This document shows positions 26,047 through 37,840 of a stretch of DNA of 64,000 nt, one piece after another. The stretch is from Aminobacter carboxidus (GTDB taxonomy: Bacteria; Pseudomonadota; Alphaproteobacteria; Rhizobiales; Rhizobiaceae). The stretch spans positions 186,001 through 250,000 of the forward strand of contig NZ_JACZEP010000007.1 in assembly GCF_014863355.1 (NCBI RefSeq), given 5' to 3'. How positions within the stretch are numbered: the first letter of the stretch is position 1; each line of letters opens with the position of its first letter. A model generated the notes under the pieces. That model searched no databases. It was not told the origin of the DNA and saw nothing but the letters and a program-made list of their open reading frames with translations. The translations under genes and the position numbers were made by a program.

Positions 26047-26085
26047 TAGTTCTTGGTCTTGTCGACCAGATGGTTCTTGGCGATC
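26045..26085. repeat. Duplicate of the ilvC 3' end
   Basis: These 41 bases repeat 26144-26184, the true ilvC end, with a single change (A for C). In the ilvC frame this copy reads AKNHLVDKTKN and a stop, against [11 protein letters not shown] and a stop in the gene. The copies are 99 bases apart, a multiple of three, and the frame between them is open. Confidence 0.85.
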
Positions 26086-26144
26086 TCCCGCGCGCCAGCA
26101 GGGCAGAGCCCGAGGGCGCGCAAAAGAAGCACTGTGGATCGCTC

Positions 26145-27847
<1,703 letters not shown>

Positions 27848-27886
27848 TCTAGTCCGTTTGCGCGGTGAACTTCTCAAGTTGAAGTC

Positions 27887-27906
27887 ACCGTACCGTACGT
27901 TACGGT
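27887..27906. promoter_or_regulatory. TetR-type operator palindrome
   Basis: ACCGTACCGTACGTTACGGT is a 20-base palindrome with one imperfect base pair position on each side. It begins 40 bases upstream of the TetR start, where it would overlap the promoter. The size and symmetry suit a TetR dimer pair; binding is inferred. Confidence 0.65.
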
Positions 27907-28016
27907 TCGGCTCATAGCGCAACCGGCGGTGCCATTGCAATCAGATTCTTTTGCGCGGATGCCGTTAACTCAAACCTTGCCGCACACAGCCCCCGCGGAT
28001 CTGGTCAACAGCCCGC

Positions 28017-28937
28017 TCAGCCACGCCCGGAACCACCGAGGTCGACTGCCTCGACCAGGAAATCGAGCAGCGCCCTGACCCGTGCCGGCACTGGGCCGCC
28101 GCTGCCCAAAAAGACGGCGTGGACGTCTTCGAGGTCGCCGGGATTGGCGTCTTCGAGCACGGCGACAAGTCTGCCGGCCGCCAGGTCGTCGCGCACCTGG
28201 AACGCCGCCATCCGCGCAAGGCCGAGCCCGGCCAGCGCCAGCGCGCGCAATGCCTCGCCGTCACTGGCCTGCGCGTTGCCGGTTGGCATGACCTCTACAA
28301 TGAGGCCGTGCTGCAGGAGCGGCCATCCCGGCATGCTGCGGACATAGGAAGGCCCAAGCAGGTTGTGCTCTTTCAGCTCTTCGGCGTTGCTCGGCACTGG
28401 TCGCGCAGCGAAATAGGCTGGCGTGCCGACGATCGTCATGCGGGTCGCGCCAAGCTTGCGCGCGACGAGGCTGGAGCTCTTCATCGGTCCGGCCCGGATC
28501 GCCACGTCGGCTCGCGCCTCCAACAGGTCGACAACCGTGTCGGACAAGGCAACGTCGACCGAAATATCAGGATATCGGGCCAGGAAGCGCGGCAGCAGCG
28601 GCAACAGGAAATGCGTGCCGAACGGCACATTGGCATTGATTCGCAAGCGTCCGCGTGGCGCTTCGCCGGCTGCCGCGCACTGCTCCGCTTCCCTGAGATC
28701 GGCAAGGATCACGACGCTGCGCTCGTAAAAGGCGCAGCCTTCCGGTGTCAGCTGCAGGCGGCGCGTCGAGCGATTGACCAGTCGTGCGCCAAGCCGGCTT
28801 TCCAACCGTGAAACCAGCTTGCTGACTGCCGAAGGCGACATCGACAGCGCACGTGCCGCCGCCGAAAACCCGCCGCACTCCACCGCCCGGGCAAACACTT
28901 CCATTTCGCCGAAGCGATTGACGTCCACCCGCATCAT
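28017..28937 (-). CDS. LysR family transcriptional regulator
   Basis: A 306-residue LysR regulator: N-terminal winged helix-turn-helix (FARAVECGGFSAAARALSMS, then SAVSKLVSRLESRLGARLVN) and a C-terminal effector domain with GRLRINANVPFGTHFLLPLL. It is divergent from the PRISE-type reductase gene with 92 bases between, the classic arrangement for a LysR protein that controls its neighbour. Effector unknown. Confidence 0.92.
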   Translation of the reverse strand: MMRVDVNRFGEMEVFARAVECGGFSAAARALSMSPSAVSKLVSRLESRLGARLVNRSTRRLQLTPEGCAFYERSVVILADLREAEQCAAAGEAPRGRLRINANVPFGTHFLLPLLPRFLARYPDISVDVALSDTVVDLLEARADVAIRAGPMKSSSLVARKLGATRMTIVGTPAYFAARPVPSNAEELKEHNLLGPSYVRSMPGWPLLQHGLIVEVMPTGNAQASDGEALRALALAGLGLARMAAFQVRDDLAAGRLVAVLEDANPGDLEDVHAVFLGSGGPVPARVRALLDFLVEAVDLGGSGRG

Positions 28938-29029
28938 TGTGACTTCACGTCATAAATAATTGTCCTATGCGACATCTATTTCATCCTGTCTCCCGCGTCC
29001 ATATCACCAGTCACACGGAGATCTGGATC

Positions 29030-30082
29030 ATGAAACACAACACAGCCCTTATCGTCGGCGCCCATGGCGTCATCGGCAGCAATCTGGCCAGCCACCTGGC
29101 GACGCTCGGAAACTGGAACATCATCGGACTGTCGCGGCGCGGTGACCCGAACCAGGGCCAGATCCGCCACATCGCGGTCGACCTGCTGGATCACAAGGAC
29201 AGCAGGGAAAAGCTCGGCGGCCTGACTGACGTCACCCACATCTTTTATGCCGCCTATCAGGACCGGTCGAGCTGGGCAGAACTCGTCGAGCCTAATGTCG
29301 CCATGCTGCGCAACGTCGTCGACACGGTCGAGCCGGTCGCCCAAAACCTGCGCCACATTAGCCTGATGCAGGGCTACAAGGTCTATGGCGCCCATCTCGG
29401 GCCGTTCAAGACGCCGGCTCGCGAGACCGACGCCAACCACATGCCGCCGGAATTCAACATCGACCAGCAGGAGCTGCTGGAAGACAGGCAGAAGGGCAAG
29501 AGCTGGAGCTGGTCGGCGCTGCGTCCTTCGGTGGTCATCGGCCAGGCCCTGGGCAATCCAATGAACCTGGCGATCGCGATCGCCGCCTATGCCTCGATAT
29601 CAAGGGAGCTTGGCCTGCCGCTGCGCTTTCCCGGCAAGCCAGGCGCCTACGACAAGATCATCGAGATGACCGACGCCGGCTTGCTGGCACGGGCAACGGT
29701 TTGGGCCGCAACTGACGAGCGCTGCTCCAACCAGGCATTCAACATCACCAATGGCGACCTGTTCCGCTGGAACGAGATGTGGCCCAAGATCGCCTCGAGC
29801 TTCGGCCTCGACACAGCCCCGCCCCTGCCGATGTCGCTCGATACGATCATGGCCGACAAGCAGCCGCTGTGGGACAAGATGAAGGCCCGGCACGGCCTCG
29901 CCGACACGCCATACAGCGACGTCTCGTCATGGCGTTTCGCCGACTTCGTCTTTGGCTGGGACTATGACTTCTTCGCCGACGGCAGCAAGGCGCGCCGCTT
30001 CGGCTTCCACGAATTCGTCGATACCGAAGAGATGTTCATGCGCACCTTCAGCGAGCTGCGCCAGCGCCGGATCATCCCCTGA
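29030..30082 (+). CDS. PRISE-like short-chain reductase
   Basis: A 350-residue extended SDR. The NAD(P) motif is GAHGVIGSNLASHLA near residue 10; ISLMQGYKVYGAHLGPFKTP carries a Tyr-containing motif resembling the progesterone 5-beta-reductase/iridoid synthase (PRISE) family, whose enzymes reduce activated C=C bonds. WSALRPSVVIG and FNITNGDLFRWNEMWP are also typical. GGAG precedes the ATG at 29030. It is probably induced through the divergent LysR protein. The substrate, likely an enone, is inferred from the family. Confidence 0.82.
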   Translation: MKHNTALIVGAHGVIGSNLASHLATLGNWNIIGLSRRGDPNQGQIRHIAVDLLDHKDSREKLGGLTDVTHIFYAAYQDRSSWAELVEPNVAMLRNVVDTVEPVAQNLRHISLMQGYKVYGAHLGPFKTPARETDANHMPPEFNIDQQELLEDRQKGKSWSWSALRPSVVIGQALGNPMNLAIAIAAYASISRELGLPLRFPGKPGAYDKIIEMTDAGLLARATVWAATDERCSNQAFNITNGDLFRWNEMWPKIASSFGLDTAPPLPMSLDTIMADKQPLWDKMKARHGLADTPYSDVSSWRFADFVFGWDYDFFADGSKARRFGFHEFVDTEEMFMRTFSELRQRRIIP

Positions 30083-30099
30083 TCCGGCCAAACGGCGGC

Positions 30100-30741
30100 C
30101 TATTGCCCATAGGTCGCGAGATAGTGCGACGGAATGGCGACCGGATACAGCACGCCGGACAGCGCCAGCACAATCAGCGTCGCAAACAGCGCGCCCACAC
30201 CGGCAAAGCCGCCAAGCAAAGTCGCCCCCAGTACGGGGCGACTTGCCAGAAAGCCCCAGTAGGCGGCACAGCCGACGTGCACGAAAAGCGCCAGCACGCC
30301 GAGAAAATAGTATGGCGCGAAGAACCAGTGCCAGGGTGGTGCAAGGAAGCCAGCAGCGGCAAATCGAAAATCGGTATCGAGGCTGAGGACCGTTCGTCCG
30401 GCGATGACGGCTCCGACGTGGTTGACCAGGAAAAACGCGAGATAGGCGCCTGTCGCGGCCTGCAGCCAGGCAACCGCGCCCTTGCGTCCGGCCCATCCAC
30501 GCACCAGCATGACCAGCCCGCTGCCGACCTGCCACAATATCAGGCAAACCAGAACGACTTCAACGAATGGCTGGCGATAGAACTGCCGTGCTTCAGCCAT
30601 GAAGGCGATGTGGGTGTCCTGCCCTCTTAGGCCGGCGAGATGGTTGGTCATGTGCAACAGCACGAACAGCGCGACAAAGAGCGCCGACGCGCGGTGCAGG
30701 CCACGCAGCACTGGGCGCGCCGGTTGGTCATCGGTCCCCAT
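30100..30741 (-). CDS. Multi-pass membrane protein, possibly haem-binding
   Basis: A 213-residue protein with about five or six hydrophobic helices. HMTNHLAG in the first helix and FLVNHVGAVIAG and FVHVGCAAYWG later place His residues in membrane helices, which recalls cytochrome b-type anchors such as succinate dehydrogenase subunit C, but this likeness is weak. It faces the end of the reductase gene. Function unknown. Confidence 0.6.
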   Translation of the reverse strand: MGTDDQPARPVLRGLHRASALFVALFVLLHMTNHLAGLRGQDTHIAFMAEARQFYRQPFVEVVLVCLILWQVGSGLVMLVRGWAGRKGAVAWLQAATGAYLAFFLVNHVGAVIAGRTVLSLDTDFRFAAAGFLAPPWHWFFAPYYFLGVLALFVHVGCAAYWGFLASRPVLGATLLGGFAGVGALFATLIVLALSGVLYPVAIPSHYLATYGQ

Positions 30742-30798
30742 TCATCCCCCTCAATCGGCCGCCGCCCATGCGGCCTCGGCGACCCTGCCCTAAAAAGA

Positions 30799-31902
30799 TC
30801 AATTCAGCTTGACCAGAGCCACGCGCCGGTTCTTGGCCCGGCCTTCGTCATTGTCGTTGCTGGCGACCGGCGCCATCATGCCGGCACCCGCCGCCGTCAG
30901 ACGTCCGCCGTCGACGCCGAACTGCGAAACAAGTGCTGCTTTCACCGCGGCCGCGCGGCGATTGGACAGGTCGATATTGTAGTCGAACTTGCCCTGGTTG
31001 TCGGTGTGCCCGACCACTGCCACCGCAAGCGCCGGATTGTCGCCCAACAGCTTGGCGATCTCTTTCAGCGTTGGCTCGGACTCGGGCTTTATGTCGGCCT
31101 TGTCGGTGTCGAAAAAGATGCCGTAGAGCGAAATTCCGCCGCTGGTCGACAGCGAGTCAGCCATCTTGGCCGCTTCCACCAGCACCATCTTCTTGTCGCG
31201 CGCCTTGGGCTCCAGCACATGCACGATGGCGATGGTGCGCGCATTCAGCTCCTTGCAATAGAGATCGTCGAGCAACTGGAAGGTCTGCACCGTCACGAAG
31301 GCGTCGCCGCCGTCACGTGGCACCTTGGCGGTAAAATAGCGCTGGTCGGCAACTCCCGACGACGCCACGCAGGCACCATTCGAAAATGCCTCCACGCCAA
31401 GGTCGCTGTCGTAGAAGAAGTTCATCATCAGGCTCATCTCGCCGCCGCCGCTCGAGGCCGAGCGCGAGGCATCACCGCCGCATTCTTCCTTCTTGCATTC
31501 GAACACCACCTCGCCGCCGGCAGCCTGCACCAAATCCTGGTAGTTGCGCAGCACCTCGAGCGGCGAACGGCCGTCGGGCAATACGTAAAAGAGGCGGGTG
31601 AGCGTGCCCTCGACCTCTTCCGACGTCTCCGGCTTGAACACCCGGTTGTTCATCTTGTCGCGCTTTTCCGCATCGGGATCAGCCTTCAGCGGCGCCAGCG
31701 GCACGGTAAAGTCAGTGTAGTCGAGCTTCTGGTGGTAGACGATGAACGAGCCTTCGTAGCGTTTGGCGAGCGCATTGTCGGCGGCACCTTCGATGTCGGC
31801 GGTGGGAACCGTCGCATCCGCCAGCGCCGGCATGCAGCCCAGCGCAAGCAGGGCCATTGCAGCCATCGCCTTTCGAATTCCACGCAGCACAAGTCCCGGC
31901 AT
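30799..31902 (-). CDS. OmpA family protein with N-terminal DUF4892-like part
   Basis: A 367-residue exported protein. The signal peptide (MAAMALLALGCMPALA) is followed by a domain with SFIVYHQKLDY that resembles DUF4892. The C-terminal third is an OmpA peptidoglycan-binding domain: LYGIFFDTDKADIKPES, VVGHTDNQGKFDYNIDLSNR and RAKNRRVALVKL, with the conserved Asp and Arg that hold diaminopimelate. It likely sits in the outer membrane or periplasm and grips the cell wall. The flavin monooxygenase gene upstream on the same strand is 52 bases away. Confidence 0.82.
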   Translation of the reverse strand: MPGLVLRGIRKAMAAMALLALGCMPALADATVPTADIEGAADNALAKRYEGSFIVYHQKLDYTDFTVPLAPLKADPDAEKRDKMNNRVFKPETSEEVEGTLTRLFYVLPDGRSPLEVLRNYQDLVQAAGGEVVFECKKEECGGDASRSASSGGGEMSLMMNFFYDSDLGVEAFSNGACVASSGVADQRYFTAKVPRDGGDAFVTVQTFQLLDDLYCKELNARTIAIVHVLEPKARDKKMVLVEAAKMADSLSTSGGISLYGIFFDTDKADIKPESEPTLKEIAKLLGDNPALAVAVVGHTDNQGKFDYNIDLSNRRAAAVKAALVSQFGVDGGRLTAAGAGMMAPVASNDNDEGRAKNRRVALVKLN

Positions 31903-31954
31903 CGCACGCCCCTTGGTTGAAGATGACGCAACGTAGCCACAACCGCCGCACCGC

Positions 31955-33229
31955 TCAAGCAGGGATCCGGACAGGCCTTTCTTCGCCACGTTCCGTCCAA
32001 TCGACCTCCTTGAGGCCGGCCGGCGCGAAAGGATCGATCAGCGTGCCGGCAACGATCGAAGCCAGAAGCTGCGGCGCCGGCGACAGCTTGGCGACGGTCG
32101 CCACCAGCCGGTCGCGCAGCAACGGCAGCAGCACCGAGTCCGACTGGTAGAACGGCGTGAATGCCAAAGAGAGCATCTGAAACAGCCTGATGTGCCAACG
32201 TCGCGTGCGGACGTAAGCCGCAAGCGCCTCATCGATATCGCTTGCCTGCCTCAGCGCATGGGCGAGCGCTGCCGCATCGAGCAAAGCCATGTTGGCGCCC
32301 TGCCCCAGCTGCGGGCTTGTCGAATGCGCGGCGTCGCCGATGACGGCGAAGCCCCGCGCCGCCGGATTTGGCAGCGTGTGATGGCCATAGCGCGCCAGCG
32401 TCAGTTGGTCGAAATCCTCGATCTGGTCGAGATAGGCCTGGCATTCAGGCCAAAGCGCCGCCACCTCGGCCTTCCAGGCGGCCAGCCCTTTCCCCTGGAC
32501 GCGTTCAGCATCGGCCGGCTTCAGGCTCCAGAAGAACGCCGCCATCTTGCGCCCGTTCGGTTCGACACGGCCGATCGGCAGCACCCCGATCATCACGCTG
32601 GCGCGGCGATAGCGCTGCGTCAGTGCTCGCTCGTCGAAGCCTGCCCCACGCCAGTCGAGCGAGGCCCAGAACGCGCCATAGACGAGTTGTTTTGAACCTG
32701 CGGTGAAGCCGGCGCTGCGGCGCAGTGTCGAGCGCGCGCCGCTGGCATCGATGACGAGATCGAACGCCCCATGGCGCCGCCCAGTGGCATCGACAAGCTG
32801 CGTTTGCTCGCCGGTTTCGACCGCATCAAGTTCGGCTCCGGTGACGATTTCGATGCCTTCGCTCAGAGCTGCCCGATAGAGCACGCCAAACAAGGCGGCG
32901 CGATGCACCGCGACGCCGTAGCGCCCGCCCGGCCGCGCGTCGTAACGCACGTCGAGCACCGTGCGGCCGCTTTCAGCATCGGTGCCGTGCAGCCGGTCGA
33001 TCCGGCTGCCAAGTTTCGAGATTTCGCCAAACAGACCGAGATCGGCGAGCACCGAGAGTCCCGTCGGCTGCAGGATCAGCCCCGAACCCACCGGCTTAGG
33101 CTCGGCGAAGCGTTCATAGACGGTGACCCGGTGCCCGTCGCGCGCGATATACAGCGCAGCCGCCAGCCCCGCGGGCCCGGCACCGGCGATTGCGACATGA
33201 CGTTTTCGACCGGTCATCTGCCCATCCAT
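31955..33229 (-). CDS. FAD-dependent monooxygenase (PHBH family)
   Basis: A 424-residue flavoprotein of the p-hydroxybenzoate hydroxylase type. GAGPAGLAAALYIARDGHRV near residue 16 binds the FAD ADP part, DLVIDASGARS is the mid motif, and GDAAHSTSPQLGQGANMAL near residue 300 binds the ribityl-phosphate. Such enzymes hydroxylate aromatic or related compounds with NAD(P)H. No catabolic operon surrounds it, so the substrate is unknown. The start may be 33229 or an ATG 12 bases later. Confidence 0.87.
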   Translation of the reverse strand: MDGQMTGRKRHVAIAGAGPAGLAAALYIARDGHRVTVYERFAEPKPVGSGLILQPTGLSVLADLGLFGEISKLGSRIDRLHGTDAESGRTVLDVRYDARPGGRYGVAVHRAALFGVLYRAALSEGIEIVTGAELDAVETGEQTQLVDATGRRHGAFDLVIDASGARSTLRRSAGFTAGSKQLVYGAFWASLDWRGAGFDERALTQRYRRASVMIGVLPIGRVEPNGRKMAAFFWSLKPADAERVQGKGLAAWKAEVAALWPECQAYLDQIEDFDQLTLARYGHHTLPNPAARGFAVIGDAAHSTSPQLGQGANMALLDAAALAHALRQASDIDEALAAYVRTRRWHIRLFQMLSLAFTPFYQSDSVLLPLLRDRLVATVAKLSPAPQLLASIVAGTLIDPFAPAGLKEVDWTERGEERPVRIPA

Positions 33230-33302
33230 CCGCGACAGAAGTTCACGAATGGGCGGCGCATTGGCAACGCTTCACTTCGTCCCGCCGAAACAGCCGCAGG
33301 CC

Positions 33303-35219
33303 TCAGATCGAAACCTGCGTGCCGACCTCGACGACACGTCCAGTCGGGATCTGGAAGTATTCGGTCGCATCCGCCGCGGTGCGCGCCAGGCCAATGAACA
33401 GCCTGTCCTGCCACACCGGCATGCCGGAATTGGGCGACGCCTTCAGCGAGCGACGCGACAGAAAGAACGACGTCGTCATGATGTCGAACTTCCAGCCCTG
33501 CTTGCGGCATATGGCCAGCGCCTTGGGGATGTTGGGCTGCTCCATGTAGCCGAACTTCAGCTTCACCCGCATGAACAGCTCGTTGACCTGCTCCATCTTG
33601 ACGCGCTCGCTGTCGGGCACGATCGGCTGCTGCGCCGTCACCACCGACAGGATGACATTCTGCTCATGCAGCACCTTGTAGTGCTTGAGGCTGTGCATCA
33701 GCGCCGTTGGCGCGCTATCGGGGTCGCTGGTCAGGAACACCGCCGTGCCAGGCACCAGATGCGGCTTCTTCTTGATCAGGTTGCCGGCAAGAAAGTCGAG
33801 CGGGATTTCGTTCTTGCGCGTCTTGTCGAACAGGTAGCGGCTGCCGCGCACCCAGGTCCACATGATCAGCACGATCGTGAAGGCGACCGCGAGCGACGCC
33901 CAGCCGCCCTCGAACACCTTGACGATGTTGGAAGCAAAGAAGCCGATGTCGATCAGGCCGAAGACAAAGGTCGCCACCACGACGGCGGCAACCCGCCAGC
34001 GCCAGATGCGCATCATCACGACCGACAGCAGCAACGTCGTCACCAGCATGTTGCCGGTGACCGAGATGCCATAGGCAGCAGCCAGGCTGCTCGACTCGCC
34101 GAAGCCGACGACCAAAAGCATCACCACCAGGGCGAGCAGCATGTTGACGCGCGGCATGTAGATCTGGCCCAGCGTCGTCTCCGAGGTGTGCTGGATGACA
34201 AGGCGCGGCAGCATGTTGAGCTGCACGGCCTGGCGCGTCAGCGAATAGGCGCCGGTGATCACTGCCTGGCTGGCAATGACGGTGGCGGCCGTTGCCAGCA
34301 CCACCATCGGGATCAGCATCCAGCCTTCGTTCATCTCGAAGAACGGATGGCCGACGGTGCCGTTGTGGCTGAGCACGAACGCGCCCTGGCCGACATAATT
34401 GAGCAGCAGGCACGGGAAGACGATGCACAGCCAGGCCAGCACGATCGGCCGGCGGCCGAAATGGCCAAGGTCGGCATAAAGCGCCTCGGCGCCGGTCACG
34501 GCAAGGAAGATGGCGCCAATGGTGACGAACGACACTTCCGGCTGGTTGACGAGGAACTGGACGATGTAGATCGGGTTCACCGCCAGCAGGATTTCCGGGT
34601 CATCTGCGATGTGGACGATGCCGGAGTAGCCGATGGCCAGGAACCAGACGAGCGTGATTGGGCCGAACACGACCGCCACGCTGCCGGTGCCGAAGCGCTG
34701 CACCGAAAACAGTATGGCTAGGATCACCAGTGTCAGCGGCACCACGTAGGGCTGGAACGCAGGCGTGACGACATTCATGCCCTCGACCGCCGAGAGCACG
34801 GAAATTGCCGGCGTGATCACCGCGTCGCCATAAAACAGCGCGGCACCGACCATGCCAAGCGCCAGGATGATGCCAGAGCGCTTGGGCAAGCTGCGCCGCG
34901 CCAGCGCCATCAGCGACAGCGTACCGCCCTCGCCCCTGTTGTGTGCCCGAAGCACGAACATGACGTATTTGACGGTGACGATGATGGTCAGCGCCCAGAT
35001 GATGAGCGAGAGCACGCCGAGAATATCCTCGCGTGATGCGACCTGACCTCCCGCCGACGCCACCAGCGCCTCGCGGAATGCGTAGATCGGGCTCGTACCG
35101 ATGTCGCCGAAGACGACTCCGAGCGCTCCCAGAACGAGAATCCTGATGTCGTGGGAATGGCCGTCCGTCTGGACCACCTGGCCGCTTGTTCCCGCCTTGT
35201 CAGCGCCGGCATCGGCCAT
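33303..35219 (-). CDS. kup: Low-affinity potassium transporter Kup
   Basis: KUP/HAK/KT family potassium-proton symporter, 638 residues. [22 protein letters not shown] near residue 32 (read as two parts around GDIGTSPIY) is the family signature, with about 12 membrane helices to residue 445 and a cytoplasmic C-terminal domain. [18 protein letters not shown] is also conserved. The ATG at 35219 has GGAGAG before it; the open frame upstream is not family-like. Confidence 0.95.
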   Translation of the reverse strand: MADAGADKAGTSGQVVQTDGHSHDIRILVLGALGVVFGDIGTSPIYAFREALVASAGGQVASREDILGVLSLIIWALTIIVTVKYVMFVLRAHNRGEGGTLSLMALARRSLPKRSGIILALGMVGAALFYGDAVITPAISVLSAVEGMNVVTPAFQPYVVPLTLVILAILFSVQRFGTGSVAVVFGPITLVWFLAIGYSGIVHIADDPEILLAVNPIYIVQFLVNQPEVSFVTIGAIFLAVTGAEALYADLGHFGRRPIVLAWLCIVFPCLLLNYVGQGAFVLSHNGTVGHPFFEMNEGWMLIPMVVLATAATVIASQAVITGAYSLTRQAVQLNMLPRLVIQHTSETTLGQIYMPRVNMLLALVVMLLVVGFGESSSLAAAYGISVTGNMLVTTLLLSVVMMRIWRWRVAAVVVATFVFGLIDIGFFASNIVKVFEGGWASLAVAFTIVLIMWTWVRGSRYLFDKTRKNEIPLDFLAGNLIKKKPHLVPGTAVFLTSDPDSAPTALMHSLKHYKVLHEQNVILSVVTAQQPIVPDSERVKMEQVNELFMRVKLKFGYMEQPNIPKALAICRKQGWKFDIMTTSFFLSRRSLKASPNSGMPVWQDRLFIGLARTAADATEYFQIPTGRVVEVGTQVSI

Positions 35220-35331
35220 GGACAACTCTCCGTGAAGCCGCGGGGCTCTACGCTTACGGTGTCGCAAAAGCAACAGCTGTTTTGCGGCAGCTAATGTTCA
35301 GGCCATGCAGGCAACGCATGGCGCGCAGATG

Positions 35332-36072
35332 TTACCACCCGCAGGCCTTGAGATAGCGCCTAATCGTGCCGGCCATGCCATGCTCGAGCGCATCGGCCGT
35401 CAGCCCGTGGCCGATCGACACTTCCGCCAGTTTCGGAATGCGCTTCATCAACAGCGGCAAATTGTCGACGACCAGGTCATGCCCGGCATTGACGGCAAGG
35501 CCTGCGGCCAGTGCCGCCTCAGCGGTTTTTGCCAGCTTTTCCAATTCCTTGGCAGCCTTTGCCGAATCATCGAAGCAGGCACCATAGGGACCGGTGAACA
35601 GCTCGATCCGGTCAGCGCCGGTATCGCGGGCGGCACTCATTGCCGCGGGGTCGGCATCCGAAAACAGCGAGACGCGGAAGCCACCCTTCTTGAGACGCGC
35701 TACCACCGGCTTGAGCAGGCTGGCCTGTCCGGCGAAGTCCCAGCCGTGGTCGGAGGTTGCCTGCGACGGATCGTCCGGCACCAGCGTCACCTGTTCCGGC
35801 TGGTGCTTTTCCACCAACTGGAGGAAATCCTCGCTCGGATAACCCTCGATGTTGAATTCGGCCTTGGGAAACTCGTCGTCGATCAGTGCCCTGATTTCAG
35901 GCACGTCGGAGAAGCGGATATGGCGCTGGTCCGGGCGCGGATGCACGGTCAGCCCGTGCGCGCCGGCGGCAAGTGCGATGCGGCCCAGGCCGGTGACGCT
36001 CGGCCACGGCAGATCGCGCCGGTTGCGCAGCATAGCGATGGCATTGACGTTTACGGACAGCTTGGCAGGCAT
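35332..36072 (-). CDS. pdxJ: Pyridoxine 5'-phosphate synthase PdxJ
   Basis: Final ring-closing step of DXP-dependent vitamin B6 synthesis, joining 3-amino-2-oxopropyl phosphate and deoxyxylulose phosphate. It has 246 residues beginning [16 protein letters not shown], with the catalytic HPRPDQRHI near residue 44, [27 protein letters not shown] and [10 protein letters not shown], all PdxJ marks. The ATG at 36072 is set by family similarity. It is divergent from the SpoIIAA-like gene. Confidence 0.95.
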   Translation of the reverse strand: MPAKLSVNVNAIAMLRNRRDLPWPSVTGLGRIALAAGAHGLTVHPRPDQRHIRFSDVPEIRALIDDEFPKAEFNIEGYPSEDFLQLVEKHQPEQVTLVPDDPSQATSDHGWDFAGQASLLKPVVARLKKGGFRVSLFSDADPAAMSAARDTGADRIELFTGPYGACFDDSAKAAKELEKLAKTAEAALAAGLAVNAGHDLVVDNLPLLMKRIPKLAEVSIGHGLTADALEHGMAGTIRRYLKACGW

Positions 36073-36190
36073 CGGCAACTCACATCGAAAGCGACACATG
36101 CCACCTATCACGGCTCGGGCGGGAACAGAGAGCGCTTTTATGTGTTCCAGTGTCGACGCCGCGACTTGCCGCACCAACGAGGACACGCCA

Positions 36191-36595
36191 ATGAAATCCA
36201 TGGATGCCCCGCCGCCCTTCCGGCGCATCGACACCGACAACCCAGAGGTCTTTGCCTTTGAGATTGTCGGCCATTTCACCCAGGCCGATATCGAAAACGC
36301 CTACGGCCTGCTCGACGCCGCCTATGAAGGTCACGACAAGATCGACGTCCTGCTGCGCGCCACAGGCTATGACGGCTTCGACTGGTCGGCCCTGTTCGAT
36401 CCAATGACGTTCAAGGGCAAGATGAAGGCGTTGCATCATATCAGGCGCTACGCGCTTGTCGGCGGCCCCGCCTGGATGGGACCGGTGGTCGGCCTATTTG
36501 CGCCGCTCACCTCGATCGAAACCAGGCACTTCGCCGACGCCGACGAGGCAAAGGCGTGGGAATGGCTGGGCTCCAAGCCGTCCGACGCAGGCTAG
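36191..36595 (+). CDS. SpoIIAA-like (STAS-type) protein
   Basis: A 134-residue soluble protein resembling the SpoIIAA-like family (STAS fold): [20 protein letters not shown] early, then [20 protein letters not shown] and [20 protein letters not shown]. Family members are small cytosolic proteins, some lipid- or membrane-associated. The ATG at 36191 has AGGA upstream. It lies 245 bases before a PP2C-like phosphatase gene on the same strand, a pairing reminiscent of anti-sigma control but without a kinase here. Confidence 0.75.
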   Translation: MKSMDAPPPFRRIDTDNPEVFAFEIVGHFTQADIENAYGLLDAAYEGHDKIDVLLRATGYDGFDWSALFDPMTFKGKMKALHHIRRYALVGGPAWMGPVVGLFAPLTSIETRHFADADEAKAWEWLGSKPSDAG

Positions 36596-36840
36596 GCCGT
36601 CCTGGAGCGCGGTTTCAAGTAACGAAGATTCTTGCACAGGCGGCGCATTTGCTCAGCCGTGCCGGCCGCAAGCGGCATCTTGATCTGGAACGCAGACAGA
36701 TGCTGTCATGGACCAACAAAGGTTCCGTTGCCTGACCTGCCAATCAGCCACGGACTATGCAAACTTCAACCAACCCATCACTTCGCCGCGGCACATGCGG
36801 TCATACTCCAGTCACCGGCCCGCGCCAGACAGCTGCAATC

Positions 36841-37713
36841 ATGCCCAATATCCGCATTATCGATTCGATCACCGCCCCCGGCTCTCCCTCGCGCCCGAAT
36901 GAAGACAGCGCCGGCGGCAATGCCAGTTGCGCCTTCGTCATCGACGGTGCCACCGGCCTCGGCGGAACCAGCATCGTTGGCCTGCACGGCTCGGATGCCG
37001 CCTGGCTCGCGCGTTTTGCCCAAAGCACGTTCGAAGAGCTGGTCCGCAACGGCCGCGCGGTTGCCGATGTCGTGCGCGAACTCAACCAGCGTGTCGCCAA
37101 TGTTGTGCATGAAGCGGCCAACGCCTTGCCGATCAAGCCGTGGAACCTGCCAATCGCCAGCTTCCAGATGGCGCGGGTCGAGGGCGAAGCGTTGTTCACG
37201 CATGGCCTGGGAGATTGCCGGCTGTTCCTGGTCGACGCGGACGGCACGATGCTCGAAACCAGCGCCATCAAGGCCGCCTACGCCAACGAACGCGACGGCG
37301 CCCGCAAGGCCATCGCCCTTTCAGGCGGCTTCTCCACCCATCAGGCACTCGCAGACGCGCCCGTCGTTCGCGAAGAGCTGCGACGGCGCCGTGCTGCCTA
37401 CAATCAACCGAGCGGTTCCGTCTGGACGCTTGGCACTTCGCCTGCCGCCGCCGATCATCTGGTCACCGAGCAGCTTACGGTTGCCCTGCCCGCCAAGGGC
37501 CTGCTTTGCTCCGACGGCTTCGCCGCCCTTGCCGACCAGTACGGCCGCTACAGCGCTGCGGAGCTTGTTCGCGCTGCCGCAGACATCGGCCTTGCCCAGC
37601 TTTTGCAGGAGCTTCGCCACATCGAGCAGGTCGAAGACCCCGACGGCCAGAAGTTCCCCCGATTCAAGGTTTCGGATGACGCAACGGCTGTGTTGTTCGA
37701 GGTCGTTGCCTGA
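36841..37713 (+). CDS. PP2C-like protein phosphatase
   Basis: A 290-residue PPM/PP2C-like protein. The metal-site motifs appear in order: RPNEDSAGGN near residue 20, AFVIDGATGLGG, FTHGLGDCRLFLVD, LLCSDGFAAL and SDDATAVLFEV at the end. The usual DGxGG reads DGATGLGG, a variant seen in some bacterial members. Such enzymes remove phosphate from Ser/Thr. No cognate kinase is nearby. The 245 bases before it hold nothing recognisable. Confidence 0.82.
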   Translation: MPNIRIIDSITAPGSPSRPNEDSAGGNASCAFVIDGATGLGGTSIVGLHGSDAAWLARFAQSTFEELVRNGRAVADVVRELNQRVANVVHEAANALPIKPWNLPIASFQMARVEGEALFTHGLGDCRLFLVDADGTMLETSAIKAAYANERDGARKAIALSGGFSTHQALADAPVVREELRRRRAAYNQPSGSVWTLGTSPAAADHLVTEQLTVALPAKGLLCSDGFAALADQYGRYSAAELVRAAADIGLAQLLQELRHIEQVEDPDGQKFPRFKVSDDATAVLFEVVA

Positions 37714-37840
37714 GATTAGGCCGGCCACGGCTTCAGATGGTCGGAAACTGACGGATTTCGAGATCGAAACGGATCGCATGTTTAGGTAGGCCGGCCTCAG
37801 CAGCACCCGCATTGGCCGTCTGCCAGCCCTAGCTGAAGCT

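Noticed and set aside
36122-36146. GGAAC-N16-TGTT before the SpoIIAA-like gene as an EcfG promoter
   Set aside because: The -10 half reads TGTT, not CGTT, and the segment is also a GGAAC/GTTCC dyad, so it may be something else. Too weak to list.
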